Notes: generated by a model from the sequence alone, not told the origin. A DNA stretch of 64,000 nucleotides from Verrucomicrobiaceae bacterium (GCA_947507875.1 CANNQP010000010.1:1-64000); one strand, 5' to 3'; counted from the first letter of the stretch, positions 45,628-54,832 are shown. Numbers and translations: made by a program.

Positions 45628-46305
45628 ATGAAACGCTATTTCTCGGAACTGCTCGGTACCTTCATCCTGCTCTTTGCAGGCACGGGAGCCATCGTCATCA
45701 ATGCCACTAGCGGTGGCACCATCACTCACGCAGGCATCGCTTTAGTCTTTGGTTTGGTGGTCATGGCCATGATCTACACCTTTGGCGACACTAGCGGGGC
45801 GCATTTGAATCCCGCTGTGACGGTCGCCTTTGCCGTCGCCGGGCGTTTTTCCTGGCGTGAGGCACCTGGATATCTGCTGTCCCAGGGCATGGGGGCTTTG
45901 CTGGCCAGTGGCTTGCTGGCGCTTCTTTTTCCCGACCTACCCGCCAAGCTGGGGGCCACGCTGCCCAGTGGTCCTGTGATGCAGAGCTTCATCCTGGAAG
46001 TCGTGCTCACCTGCATCCTCATGCTGGTGATCCTGAGCGTGTCCACCGGAGCACAGGAAAAAGGCATCACCGCTGGCATCGCCATCGGAGGCGTCATTGC
46101 GCTAGAGGCCATGTTTGCTGGACCGATCTGCGGAGCCTCCATGAATCCTGTGCGTTCCTTGGCTCCTGCCCTCGTTTCTGGGCACCTTCAGCACCTGTGG
46201 ATCTACCTGGTCGCACCGGTCGCGGGAGCTCTCGCCGCCATACCACTTTGCATCGGTTGCCGCCCAGCAGGTTGCTGCTGCCTTGCAGATTCTTCCTCCT
46301 CATGA
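45628..46305 (+). CDS. aqpS: Aquaporin-family arsenite channel (AqpS-like)
   Basis: MIP-family channel in an ars operon; the AqpS type replaces ArsB/Acr3 and lets arsenite made by ArsC leave down its gradient. Six hydrophobic segments are recognisable. The two half-helix motifs are NPA ([12 protein letters not shown] near 65) and NPV ([14 protein letters not shown] near 172). A variant second motif is also known from plant NIP5;1-type boric acid/arsenite channels. The C-terminus [16 protein letters not shown] has four cysteines, unusual for an aquaporin. The stop overlaps the arsC start as ATGA, indicating translational coupling. It starts 12 bases after the DUF6428 stop. Confidence 0.85.
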   Translation: MKRYFSELLGTFILLFAGTGAIVINATSGGTITHAGIALVFGLVVMAMIYTFGDTSGAHLNPAVTVAFAVAGRFSWREAPGYLLSQGMGALLASGLLALLFPDLPAKLGATLPSGPVMQSFILEVVLTCILMLVILSVSTGAQEKGITAGIAIGGVIALEAMFAGPICGASMNPVRSLAPALVSGHLQHLWIYLVAPVAGALAAIPLCIGCRPAGCCCLADSSSS

Positions 46306-46742
46306 CACCCACCATCCTCATCCTTTGCACTGGCAATTCATGCCGCTCTCATCTTGCCGAAGGCATTCTCCGCCAAGCGCTCGGTCCTGCCTTTCAAGTG
46401 GCCAGTGCAGGCTCGAAACCAGCCGGTTATGTTCATCCGTTGGCGATCCGAGCCATGGCTGAAATCGGCATCGACATCAGCGCGCATCGTTCCAAGCACC
46501 TCGACGAGTTCCTGTCTCAGTCGGTCGAAACCGTCATCACCGTCTGTGGCAATGCGGATCAGGCCTGCCCGATGTTTCCAGGGCAGGTGAATCGCCATCA
46601 TTGGGGCTTTGATGATCCCGCCCATGCCACAGGCACGGAGGAAGAGCAGATGCAGGTCTTTCGCCGCGTGCGCGATGAGATCCGCCGTGTCTTCCAGGCT
46701 TACGCCTCGGGGCGGCTGGATCAGCAGAAAGTCGTTGCCTAA
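46302..46742 (+). CDS. arsC: Arsenate reductase, LMW-phosphatase type
   Basis: Reduces As(V) to As(III). The P-loop [13 protein letters not shown] matches the LMW phosphatase-like ArsC of Staphylococcus pI258, with nucleophilic Cys at about residue 9. The second and third redox cysteines are in [14 protein letters not shown], consistent with the thioredoxin-coupled triple-cysteine mechanism. [11 protein letters not shown] carries the catalytic Asp loop. It has 146 residues from the ATG overlapping aqpS; the ORF track begins 35 codons earlier in the aqpS coding region. It completes the operon. Confidence 0.93.
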   Translation: MTPTILILCTGNSCRSHLAEGILRQALGPAFQVASAGSKPAGYVHPLAIRAMAEIGIDISAHRSKHLDEFLSQSVETVITVCGNADQACPMFPGQVNRHHWGFDDPAHATGTEEEQMQVFRRVRDEIRRVFQAYASGRLDQQKVVA

Positions 46743-46812
46743 TCGGCTGGGCTGGGTTCAGGGCAGAATTTTCTTCTGAAACCGAGGCCCGCCCTCGGAG
46801 TTGAAGCTCCGC

Positions 46813-47499
46813 ATGACTGCCGCTAGCATCGCCGGTCTCCTGCCCGAACTTCTCATGCCGGAACCGGAATGGTCCCCCCTCGCTTCTGCCCCCGCCCTCG
46901 GCGGGGAGGCTGCTTCGTGCGATGAGGAAAGCGTTCGTCTGATGCTGCGAGTGAAAGAGGGCGATATTCGCGCCTTCGAGCGCCTTGTCGAACTGCATCA
47001 GGGCATGGTCATTGGCACGGCCACACGCATGTTGGGCAATGTGGATGACGCTCATGACATCGCCCAACAGCTCTTTTTGCGCATTTGGAAGAGTGCACCG
47101 CGCTATGAACCCACGGCGAAGTTCACGACCTGGATGTTCACCATCCTGAGGAATCTTGTCTTCAATGAAACCCGGCGTCGTGGTCGGCGGAAGGAAGTGG
47201 CACTGGAGACCGATCCTAACAGCGATGACACTCCGCAGAGGCAATACATCGACGCCACAAGTCCTGCGCCCGACCAGCACGTGCAGCATGATGAGCTAGA
47301 ATTGGCTTTGGAGAAAGCCATCGCGGCTTTGCCGGAAAAACAGCGCCTTGCCGTTGTGCTGCGTCGTCACGAAGAAATGCCCTACGAGCAGATCTGCAAG
47401 ATCCTGAAAATGTCTCTTCCCGCGCTGAAGAGCCTGCTTTTCCGTGCTCGCTTGGAGCTGCGCAAGCACCTCGCAGGTCATTTGGGTGACCACGACTAG
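46813..47499 (+). CDS. ECF-type RNA polymerase sigma factor
   Basis: Extracytoplasmic function sigma factor. Region 2 is DIRAFERLVELHQGMVIGTATRMLGNVDDAHDIAQQLFLRIWKSAPRYEPTAKFTTWMFTILRNLVFNETRRR, and region 4 is LPEKQRLAVVLRRHEEMPYEQICKILKMSLPALKSLLFRARLELR. An N-terminal tail of about 50 residues precedes region 2. The preferred start is ATG 46813 rather than the TTG four codons upstream. No anti-sigma or zinc-finger partner is adjacent. It lies 70 bases after arsC in the same direction but is probably a separate unit. A strong hairpin follows. Confidence 0.88.
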   Translation: MTAASIAGLLPELLMPEPEWSPLASAPALGGEAASCDEESVRLMLRVKEGDIRAFERLVELHQGMVIGTATRMLGNVDDAHDIAQQLFLRIWKSAPRYEPTAKFTTWMFTILRNLVFNETRRRGRRKEVALETDPNSDDTPQRQYIDATSPAPDQHVQHDELELALEKAIAALPEKQRLAVVLRRHEEMPYEQICKILKMSLPALKSLLFRARLELRKHLAGHLGDHD

Positions 47500-47529
47500 T
47501 CCGGGGGCTTTTCTGGCCTTCGTGGGTGT

Positions 47530-47569
47530 AAAAAAAACAAGCCGTGAGGCTCAGAAGCTCCACGGCTTG
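47530..47569 (-). terminator. Intrinsic terminator for the DUF1080 gene
   Basis: CAAGCCGTG and CACGGCTTG pair perfectly, with an inner short stem. On the minus strand seven T residues follow directly, so it ends the DUF1080/gspE-direction transcript. The hairpin also lies behind the ECF sigma stop on the plus strand but without a T run there. Confidence 0.82.
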
Positions 47570-47601
47570 AGATGAGAAGGATGTTGATGAACGTCCTGAG
47601 C

Positions 47602-49053
47602 TTAGAAGCGCTTCACTTTAAAGCTGCGGAAAGCCACAGGGTCACTGTGTCCGGCAAAGCCGATGAAGCCGGAGCGGCGGTCCAGACCTTTGGGGGCATT
47701 CTTGATCTGACTGCGATCCAGTTTGTCGAGGTTCACATCCAAGATTTTGGTGCCATTCAGCGTCACCTTGATGTGCTGACCACGTACCTCGATCTCTTGG
47801 AAATTCCACTCACCCACGGGGCGCAGGTAGCCGTGTTTAGCCCCCACGCAGTGGTAAAGGCTGCCATGATACTGATATGGCTCCAAGCCCTTTTTACCTG
47901 CTGCTGCCTGCCGAGCATTGTAGCCATCGCTATCGATGACTTGCAGTTCCAGGCCATCTGAGGCGGAATGGCCACCCAGTGGGGTGCGCAGGGCGATGCC
48001 ATTGTTTCCTGCTTCAGGCAGCTTGAACTCGACACGGATGATGCCGTTTTCGAACTCTTCTTTTGTCAGCAGATCCCCACCTTTGCCTTTTTTGCATACG
48101 ATAGCGCCATCCACGACTTCGTAGTTTGCCACCGCGCCTTGCCAGTTGCTCAGGTCTTTGCCGTTCACCATTTCCACAAAGCCATCGGCCTCACGCGCAG
48201 CGAGTTCGCGATTGGCTTCTTCGGCGCTGATCTCACGAACGAAGACATTGCGCCAGCGGATCTCACTGCCGTGTGTCTGCAGCTGGATCGGACCACGGGC
48301 ATACACGGGATCTGGCATCCAGCCGTTCGGCACTGGGTTGGCTGCTGGGTTGGCTGCTGGGTTAGCGTCTTTGGCCGCATTTTTGCCATAGGCTAGGTAG
48401 CCTGCCTTGCGATTGGCGAAAAAGTTTTCCAGCGGGGCATGGTTGACGACCACCTCACCATTCAGCTTCACCGTCACCCGCTCCCCGATCATCTTGATGT
48501 CGAAGCGATTCCATTCGCCAAAGGCCTTGTCCATGCGCTTCAGAGGGTGCTTGCCTTCCTCATGCTTATTGTTCCAAAGACCGCCGGAGCCCTTGTCTGC
48601 GCCTAACTTGAATTTCGGTTCTTCGGTGTAGTCCCAGATTTGCACCTGGGGGGTGCCGCGTAGGTAGATGCCGCTATCCCCGAGTGGCAGCATCTTGTAG
48701 TCCACCCGCAGTTCGAAGTCGCTATAGTCCTTCATCGTGGTGAGGTAGAGGCCTTTGCCATCGTTCACCAGTTCACCGTTTTCGACTTTCCAGTGCGCTT
48801 TCACATGGTCGCCTTTGTCCACGCCTTTCGCGTCCAACAGACCGCCTTCGATGGAGCGGGTCTGGTAGGTCGCCTTTTCCTCGGGTGACATTTTGGCGAG
48901 ATCCATCGGGTCCTGTGTGCCCCAGCCATACCAGCCAGCGAGATTCTTGCCGTTGAACAAGGCGGTGAAGCCCCCCGGTGGGACATTCACATCATCGGCA
49001 GACGCCAGGAGGGGGAAGAGAAGTGTCGAAGCACAGAGCGCGTTTAGTTTCAT
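47602..49053 (-). CDS. Two-domain DUF1080 secreted protein
   Basis: Signal peptide MKLNALCASTLLFPLLASA (start moved 11 codons downstream of the ORF track). The first DUF1080 domain spans about 25-270 and includes GGFTALFNGKNLAGWYGWG, LRVDYKMLPLGDSGIYLRGTPQVQIWD and EWNRFDIKMIGERVTVKLNGEVVVN. The second spans about 305-480 with DGFVEMVNGKDLSNWQGA and LEPYQYHGSLYHCVGA. A linker AANPAANPAANPVPNGW between them carries a 12-base tandem repeat. The role is presumably glycan-related. It lies downstream of gspE on the same strand with 61 bases between. Confidence 0.83.
   Translation of the reverse strand: MKLNALCASTLLFPLLASADDVNVPPGGFTALFNGKNLAGWYGWGTQDPMDLAKMSPEEKATYQTRSIEGGLLDAKGVDKGDHVKAHWKVENGELVNDGKGLYLTTMKDYSDFELRVDYKMLPLGDSGIYLRGTPQVQIWDYTEEPKFKLGADKGSGGLWNNKHEEGKHPLKRMDKAFGEWNRFDIKMIGERVTVKLNGEVVVNHAPLENFFANRKAGYLAYGKNAAKDANPAANPAANPVPNGWMPDPVYARGPIQLQTHGSEIRWRNVFVREISAEEANRELAAREADGFVEMVNGKDLSNWQGAVANYEVVDGAIVCKKGKGGDLLTKEEFENGIIRVEFKLPEAGNNGIALRTPLGGHSASDGLELQVIDSDGYNARQAAAGKKGLEPYQYHGSLYHCVGAKHGYLRPVGEWNFQEIEVRGQHIKVTLNGTKILDVNLDKLDRSQIKNAPKGLDRRSGFIGFAGHSDPVAFRSFKVKRF
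48335..48366. repeat. 12-base tandem repeat in DUF1080 linker
   Basis: The unit gggttggctgct occurs twice and then in part, encoding the PAAN repeats in the interdomain linker. It is probably unstable in copy number. Confidence 0.8.
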
Positions 49054-49114
49054 GGGTGGCGCAACAGTCGTTGCCGACACGCCCATTCTTTCAAAACAGC
49101 CTCAAGTGCTTGGA

Positions 49115-50806
49115 TCATTCACTGGCAGCGGTCACGGTCATCACCTCGTCGAGGGTGGTGATGCCTTCGGCGGCTTTGCGAAAGCCGTACTGGCGCATGG
49201 GCACCATGCCGTCTTGGAGGGCTTGGGCTTTCAATTCCATGGCTGTGGCACGTAAGTTGATTTTCTCCTGGAGCTTTTCGCTCATCATGCAGATTTCCAT
49301 GATGGCGAGTCGCCCGCTGAAGCCTGTGTTGCGGCAGGAGCGACAGCCGACAGGACGGTAGAGTCGCGTTTTCCATTCCATGGGGAAGCCGATGGCTTGT
49401 AAATAGGCGTCTTCGTGGTGAGCGGCTGCTTTGCAGTGTGGGCAAAGAGTGCGGACGAGGCGCTGTGCCTGGAAAGCACGCACAGAGGACGAGACCATGA
49501 AGGGCTCGATGCCCATGTCGAGCAGGCGGGAGATGCCGCCAACGGCGTCGTTAGTGTGCAGGGTGGAGAGCACTAAGTGACCGGTCAAGGCACCACGGAT
49601 GGCGATCTCCACGGTTTCTTGGTCACGCATTTCTCCGACCATGATGACGTTCGGGTCGCCACGCAGGATGGAGCGTAGTCCGGTGGCAAACGTGAGGTCG
49701 ATCTCAGGCTTTACGGCGATCTGGATGATGCCGTCGAGCTTGTTTTCCACCGGGTCTTCGATGGTGACGATACGGCGCTCTTTGGTGTTTAGCTCTTTGA
49801 GCAAAGTATAGAGAGTCGTACTTTTGCCGGAACCCGTGGGACCCGTGATGAGGATGATGCCGTTCGGGTAGGCGATGAGTTTACGGAACTTGGCTTCGGT
49901 GTCAGCATCAAGCCCGATCGCAGCCATGTCGAACTTCTTCCGCGTGAGCAAACGGAGAGCGACAGATTCCCCATTGACGCTAGGGATGGTGGCGACGCGA
50001 ACGTCAATGGGCTCACCATCGAGTTCGAGGTTGATGCGGCCGTCTTGCGGCAGCCGGCGCTCGGCGATATCCAGATGCGCCATGATTTTCAGACGCGAGA
50101 CTAGGGAGTTTTGCAGAAGCCGCATGTTAGGTGGCACAGGCACTTCGATGAGTTTGCCATCGACTCGGTAACGGATGCGCAAATCACGTTCCAGCGGTTC
50201 GACATGAATATCGGTCGCTCGTTCCTTGAGGCCTTCACGAAAGATTTGATTCACGAAGTTCATCACGGTGGCTTCTTCGTCAGCCTCGTCGAGTACAGTG
50301 GTTTCTTGCTTCAGGTCGTCGTCCTCTTGCTGTCCTTCGCGACCTTCTAGCAGTTCCTCGAAATTTTCAGCACCGACCCCGTAGCCCTGGTGCAGAGATT
50401 CGAGGATGCGATGACGGCTAGCGATCTTCCAGTGGACGCGTTTGCGCAGTTCCTGACCGACAGCCTGGCGTGCGCTGAGATCAAAAGGGTTGTAGGTGAG
50501 CAGTACCGCCTCTTGGGTGCTGACATGTTCGGGATAGATGCGGTGACGTAGGGCGAGCTTGGCTGGGAAACGATGGTGCAGGCCCTCTTGGGGTTCTTTA
50601 TCCTCCGCGGCATAGGGCAGGCGCAAAGTTTCAGCGAGTTCAGCAAAGAACCGCTCTTCATCGACCAAGTTTGCATCCAGCACGGCTTCGATCAGCGGCT
50701 GTCTCTTGTCTGTGGCTTCATCAAGCGTGTGGCGGAGCTTGGACTGATCCCGACAACCGACTTTTTGAGCCGTAGTGAGGAGGACATCGGAAATCGTAGC
50801 GACCAT
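49115..50806 (-). CDS. gspE: GspE/PilB-type secretion or pilus ATPase
   Basis: Hexameric ATPase energising type II secretion or type IV pilus assembly. An N-terminal GspE domain (about 60-170, LVDEERFFAELAETLRLPY) precedes the ATPase. Walker A is GPTGSGKSTTLYTLL near 330; the Asp box is IEDPVENKLDG and the Walker B region VGEMRDQETVEIAIRGALTGHLVLSTLHTND. A zinc tetracysteine is seen as CPHC and CRSC near 455-500. The start MVATISDVL gives 563 residues. No gspD/F/G, pilC or pilQ genes are in the window, so which system it serves is open. Confidence 0.92.
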   Translation of the reverse strand: MVATISDVLLTTAQKVGCRDQSKLRHTLDEATDKRQPLIEAVLDANLVDEERFFAELAETLRLPYAAEDKEPQEGLHHRFPAKLALRHRIYPEHVSTQEAVLLTYNPFDLSARQAVGQELRKRVHWKIASRHRILESLHQGYGVGAENFEELLEGREGQQEDDDLKQETTVLDEADEEATVMNFVNQIFREGLKERATDIHVEPLERDLRIRYRVDGKLIEVPVPPNMRLLQNSLVSRLKIMAHLDIAERRLPQDGRINLELDGEPIDVRVATIPSVNGESVALRLLTRKKFDMAAIGLDADTEAKFRKLIAYPNGIILITGPTGSGKSTTLYTLLKELNTKERRIVTIEDPVENKLDGIIQIAVKPEIDLTFATGLRSILRGDPNVIMVGEMRDQETVEIAIRGALTGHLVLSTLHTNDAVGGISRLLDMGIEPFMVSSSVRAFQAQRLVRTLCPHCKAAAHHEDAYLQAIGFPMEWKTRLYRPVGCRSCRNTGFSGRLAIMEICMMSEKLQEKINLRATAMELKAQALQDGMVPMRQYGFRKAAEGITTLDEVMTVTAASE

Positions 50807-50905
50807 GAGAATCAAAAGAGAGCTTGAGAAAAAGAATCTGCACTGCAACGCCCTTCAGGGCATGGAGTTTCGTCAAAAGATAACGGCTAGCGGAGATGGC
50901 GTCAG

Positions 50906-51487
50906 CTAAGTTGCGCTGAAGACGAGAATTTTTAGTAAATAAAGATTCGCCGCGAGTAGCCCTAGGATCATGAATCCAAAAAGGAAAAGCAGCAGACTTA
51001 GCGCCAGCCAGAGGCGCAGGGTGCTGCGCCGCACTTCTTCCTGCCGACCTGACTGCCAGGTCTGCAAGAGTGTCAGGTTACGCAGGTTGGATTTGAAGAA
51101 GGCGGAGGCGATGGGGCCGATGGCGGGCAGTGAATCCAGAAGCGAGTTCAGCAGCATGTTGCCTCCCATGCGTGCCAGCACGGATGGGCTCACGTGACTG
51201 CGGATCGCTTCAATCAGAATAACAACCCCCCCCGCCGAAGAGAGTGCGCTACCGATGCCTGGAAAAATCGCTAGCAGAGGATCAAGGCCGATTTTGAAGT
51301 CAGTGCCAGGAATGCGGAGGAAGTCATCCAGCCACTTGGCCAGAAAGCGGGCCACTTGGGTGTCATGCCTTTGTGGTCTGCCCATCGGTTTAGCTGCGGT
51401 CTGAGCTGGGCCGTGAGGCCGCTGGATTTCATCAAGCTGGGCCTGGGGGGCAGGGGATTTCATGAACTGAGGTCGTGAAGATGGCAT
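50906..51487 (-). CDS. DUF4112 membrane protein
   Basis: Family DUF4112, function unknown. The core LAKWLDDFLRIPGTDFKIGLDPLLAIFPGIGSALSSAGGVVILIEAIRSHVSPSVLARMGGNMLLNSLLDSLPAIGPIASAFFKSNLRN is the signature domain with two hydrophobic stretches. A third hydrophobic segment, LWLALSLLLFLFGFMILGLLAANLYLL, ends the protein. The N-terminal 50 residues are Pro/Gln-rich. The start MPSSRPQF or MKSPAPQ is preferred over the longer ORF. It precedes gspE on the same strand, with about 100 bases between. Confidence 0.75.
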   Translation of the reverse strand: MPSSRPQFMKSPAPQAQLDEIQRPHGPAQTAAKPMGRPQRHDTQVARFLAKWLDDFLRIPGTDFKIGLDPLLAIFPGIGSALSSAGGVVILIEAIRSHVSPSVLARMGGNMLLNSLLDSLPAIGPIASAFFKSNLRNLTLLQTWQSGRQEEVRRSTLRLWLALSLLLFLFGFMILGLLAANLYLLKILVFSAT

Positions 51488-51648
51488 CGAAGCAGGCCCT
51501 GACAAGCTTAGCCTGAGACACATCAAAGGTTCAAGCTCATGAATGCTGCTGCTCAGTGGCACATGGAGTATTTTAGTTTCGTTCCTCTTATTGGGGCTCT
51601 TTGAAATTCAGGCTTGGCGTGGGTAGCTTCGTGTCGCTAAGAGGTTTC

Positions 51649-52989
51649 ATGGACTTTGCCAAATTTGCTTCTGAACTCTCCGCTTACGTGTGGGGGCTTC
51701 CTCTCATCACGCTACTCTTTGGCACGCATCTCTACATGACGGTACGTACTGGCTTTATTCAAAAGCACCTCGGTAAGGCCATTCGGATTTCCTTTTCTCA
51801 AGAAAAAGAGGGAGAGGGGGATGTGACGCAGTTCGGGGCTCTGATGACGGCCCTCGCTGCCACCATCGGAGCGGGCAATATCATCGGTGTCGGAGGTGCC
51901 ATCGCTACGGGTGGACCCGGTGCCGTGTTTTGGATGTGGCTCACGGGGATCTTTGGCATCGCCACCAAGTATGCTGAAGCCGTGCTCGCGGTGAAGTACC
52001 GTGTACAGATGCCCGATGGTTCCTGGGCAGGCGGGCCCATGTATGCCCTCGAGCGCGGGCTAGGGCAAAAGTGGCTGGGCATCGTCTTCGCCAGTTTCAC
52101 CTGCATCGCCGCTTTTGGCATTGGCAATATGTTTCAAGCCAACTCCGTGGTCGGCACGCTGAAGGAATGGGTCAAACCCGCGGCGGAATCAGAGGCGACG
52201 CTTCGCTGGACGGCGGGGCTCATCATGGCGGCCATCACGGCTGCGGTGACTTTGGGTGGGGTCAAAAGCATCGCGCGTTTTTGCAGCTACCTCGTTCCCA
52301 TCATGGCCGTGGGTTATGTCATCGGCTGTCTGCTGCTCTTGATCAAAAATGCGGCGCTGCTGCCTGGTGCTTTTTCAGAGATCCTTGAAGGTGCATTCAA
52401 CGGTCATGCAGCCGTCGGGGGTTTTGTCGGTGCCACGCTGCGCCAGGCGGTGCAGGCAGGCATCGCCCGGGGGCTTTTTTCGAACGAGTCAGGCCTGGGC
52501 AGCGCGCCGATTGTGGCGGCAGCCGCGCAGACGCGGAATCCGGTGCGCCAAGCGCTGGTTTCCTCTACGGCTACGTTTTGGGATACGGTTGTTGTTTGTG
52601 CGATGACCGGCCTCGTGCTGGTCAGTAGTGGTCACTGGAAGGATGGCTTGGCGAAAGAGGCCCTGACTCACGCGGCCTTTGCCGATTTGCACAGCATGGG
52701 GCCGCCCTTGTTGTTGTTTGGTCTGACGACGTTTGTTTTTTCCACCATTCTGGGCTGGAGTTACTACGGCGAGAAAGCGGCCGAGTACCTCATCGGCCCG
52801 CGCGCGGTGAAGCCTTACCGCATCCTGTGGGTCATCATGGTGCTGGTCGGTTCGGTGCAGCCTGCTGCCGCCATCATGGATTTTTCAGATGCGGCGAATG
52901 GCCTCATGGCCGTGCCGAATTTGATCTGCCTGATTTGCCTGAGCCGCGTCGTTGCCCAGGAAACCAAGGAGCATTTGAAGGACTGCTGA
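51649..52989 (+). CDS. Alanine/glycine:cation symporter (AGCS family)
   Basis: Sodium- or proton-coupled uptake of alanine or glycine across the inner membrane. Family motifs are GAGNIIGVGGAIATGGPGAVFWMW, TKYAEAVLAVKYR, GPMYALERGLG and ARGLFSNESGLGSAPIVAAAAQTRNPVRQALVSS. About 10-11 hydrophobic segments are visible. The preferred start MDFAKFASELSAYVWG removes 16 residues from the ORF track. A plus-strand hairpin with T run follows the stop inside the end of polX. Confidence 0.9.
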   Translation: MDFAKFASELSAYVWGLPLITLLFGTHLYMTVRTGFIQKHLGKAIRISFSQEKEGEGDVTQFGALMTALAATIGAGNIIGVGGAIATGGPGAVFWMWLTGIFGIATKYAEAVLAVKYRVQMPDGSWAGGPMYALERGLGQKWLGIVFASFTCIAAFGIGNMFQANSVVGTLKEWVKPAAESEATLRWTAGLIMAAITAAVTLGGVKSIARFCSYLVPIMAVGYVIGCLLLLIKNAALLPGAFSEILEGAFNGHAAVGGFVGATLRQAVQAGIARGLFSNESGLGSAPIVAAAAQTRNPVRQALVSSTATFWDTVVVCAMTGLVLVSSGHWKDGLAKEALTHAAFADLHSMGPPLLLFGLTTFVFSTILGWSYYGEKAAEYLIGPRAVKPYRILWVIMVLVGSVQPAAAIMDFSDAANGLMAVPNLICLICLSRVVAQETKEHLKDC

Positions 52990-52997
52990 GGGCTCCG

Positions 52998-53022
52998 CGG
53001 GGGACTAATGAACCCCCGTTTT
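52998..53022 (+). terminator. Intrinsic terminator after AGCS gene
   Basis: CGGGGG and CCCCCG flank ACTAATGAA and are followed by TTTT. It overlaps the last codons of the convergent polX gene. Confidence 0.6.
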
Positions 53023-54759
53023 GCGTTTCCGCAGCAGTTCGGTCTCGATGTCTTCGAGACGAAGGCAATTCACGACGTCTTGGCGTCGCAGCCAACCTTT
53101 GCGCGCTGAGCGAATGCCGAAAATGACATCCTGCAGTCCGCGCGTGCTGTGTGCGTCGGGGTTCACACTGCACTTCACGCCTTTTTCCACGGCGAGTCGC
53201 CACCAGCGCCAGTCCATGTCGAGCCGCCAGGGGCTGGCATTGAGTTCAATGATCGTGCCCGTGCGGGCTGCTGCATCGAGGATCGCTGGAAGATTCACTG
53301 CATAAGCGGGACGCTGGGCCAGCAGTCGGCCTGTGACATGCCCCAGCATGGTGACGTAGGGGTTTTCGATGGCGCGGATGATGCGTGCGGTCATCTCGGC
53401 TTCGGGCAGGTTGAACACGTTGTGAACGCTGGCCACGACGTAATCGAGCTCAGCCAGGAGATCGTCCGGGAAGTCGAGCGAACCGTCTTTGAGGATATCC
53501 ACCTCACTGCCTGTGAAGATCCGAAAGCTGCCTTCGAATTCCGCATTCAGCTTTTGGATTTCGGCGATCTGTGCGCGCAGTCTTTTTTCATCCAATCCAT
53601 TTGCCTGAAAGCTGCTGCGGCTGTGATCTGCGATGCCCAGGTATTGCAGCCCCAGGTCCATCGCTGCCTCCGCCATCTCGCGCAGGCTGGCACTGCCATC
53701 GCTAGCCGTCGTGTGGTTGTGAAAGACACCCCGCAGGTTCTCCAGCTCGATCAGGCGTGGCAATCGGCCTTTTTCAGCGGCTTCGAATTCACCTGCATTT
53801 TCCCGCAGTTCAGGCTCGATGTAATCCAGCCCGAGCAGCTGGTAGATCTGCTTTTCTTCCGCAATCTCAGCGACTTCCTCGGGCAGCGCGGCTCCAGCTT
53901 GGCTGGGTTTGAAGCCATATTCGTTCAGCGATAACCCGCGATCAAGGGCGCGCGATCGCATGACCACGTTGTGCTCTTTGCTGCCCGTGAAGTATTGCAG
54001 CGCAAAGGGAAACTCGGCGCTAGTGACGACACGCAGGTCACACTGAAGCCCACCCGGCGTATAGATGCTGGCTTTGGTATCTCCTTGAGCGATGATTTTG
54101 TCCACCTGGGGCAGGCGGACAAAGTCGGCCATGACCTCTTGCGGATGTTTGCTGGCCACCAGGAAATCGAGATCGTGAACGACTTCCTTGCCACGGCGAA
54201 AGCTGCCACAGATCTCCGCTCGTGAAACCCGCGGATGGCTGCGCAAGGTCTCTAGCAGCTCTAGGGCAAGGGCATAGACCTGATCCAATCGGAACTCGGA
54301 GGCGTGAGCCTCGCGAAAAGCGATGGCCTCCAGCAGTTTCTCCACGGTTTTTGCGCCAAAGCCGCTGAGTTGGGCTGCCTCGCCAGATTCACACACTCGC
54401 CGAAGGTCAGCTAAAGAACTCACGCCAAGCTGCGCATGCAGTGCGGCGATCTTTTTCGGACCTAGGCCTGAGATCTCGAAGAGCTCAAAGAGGCTTTCGG
54501 GGAACTCTGCCTTCAGCTTTTCAAAAAACTCCAAGCGTCCGGTGGTGGCCAGTTCATGCAGCTTGTCGCGCAAGGCATCACCAAGACCTTTGATGCCGTC
54601 CAGTGCGTTTTCCCGTGCGAGTTGCAGGATGTCGCCGGGGTGGGTTTGTACGACCTCGGCCCCAGTTTTGTAAGCACGGATTTTGAAGGGGTTTTCTCCT
54701 TTCAATTCGAGCAGGAGAGCGATGCGTTCCAGAATCTCAGCAGCTTCTTCGCGGGTCAT
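53005..54759 (-). CDS. polX: DNA polymerase/3'-5' exonuclease PolX
   Basis: Family X DNA polymerase with a PHP domain, acting in gap filling and base excision repair. An N-terminal helix-hairpin-helix region (AEVVQTHPGDILQLAR, ISGLGPKKIAAL) precedes the polymerase nucleotidyltransferase motif CGSFRRGKEVVHDLDFLVAS near 200 with its Asp pair. The C-terminal PHP domain has VFHNHTTASDGSASLREMAEAAMDLGLQYLGIADHS, HNHxxxSDG metal ligands and further Asp/His residues. The start MTREEAAEILERI gives 584 residues, close to Bacillus PolX (570). The ORF track starts 41 codons earlier. Divergent from tRNA-Val. Confidence 0.93.
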   Translation of the reverse strand: MTREEAAEILERIALLLELKGENPFKIRAYKTGAEVVQTHPGDILQLARENALDGIKGLGDALRDKLHELATTGRLEFFEKLKAEFPESLFELFEISGLGPKKIAALHAQLGVSSLADLRRVCESGEAAQLSGFGAKTVEKLLEAIAFREAHASEFRLDQVYALALELLETLRSHPRVSRAEICGSFRRGKEVVHDLDFLVASKHPQEVMADFVRLPQVDKIIAQGDTKASIYTPGGLQCDLRVVTSAEFPFALQYFTGSKEHNVVMRSRALDRGLSLNEYGFKPSQAGAALPEEVAEIAEEKQIYQLLGLDYIEPELRENAGEFEAAEKGRLPRLIELENLRGVFHNHTTASDGSASLREMAEAAMDLGLQYLGIADHSRSSFQANGLDEKRLRAQIAEIQKLNAEFEGSFRIFTGSEVDILKDGSLDFPDDLLAELDYVVASVHNVFNLPEAEMTARIIRAIENPYVTMLGHVTGRLLAQRPAYAVNLPAILDAAARTGTIIELNASPWRLDMDWRWWRLAVEKGVKCSVNPDAHSTRGLQDVIFGIRSARKGWLRRQDVVNCLRLEDIETELLRKRKTGVH

Positions 54760-54832
54760 GTCGTCAGAATGCCAAGCCGAACCATTCCTGCCAGTAGGCA
54801 TTTGCCGTTCAGGTGTGTTTTTTAAAAAAGGA

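Noticed and set aside
46197-46301. Extended arsC ORF start within aqpS
   Set aside because: The extra 35 residues lie in the aqpS frame-shifted region. ATG 46302 overlapping the aqpS stop fits arsC family length.
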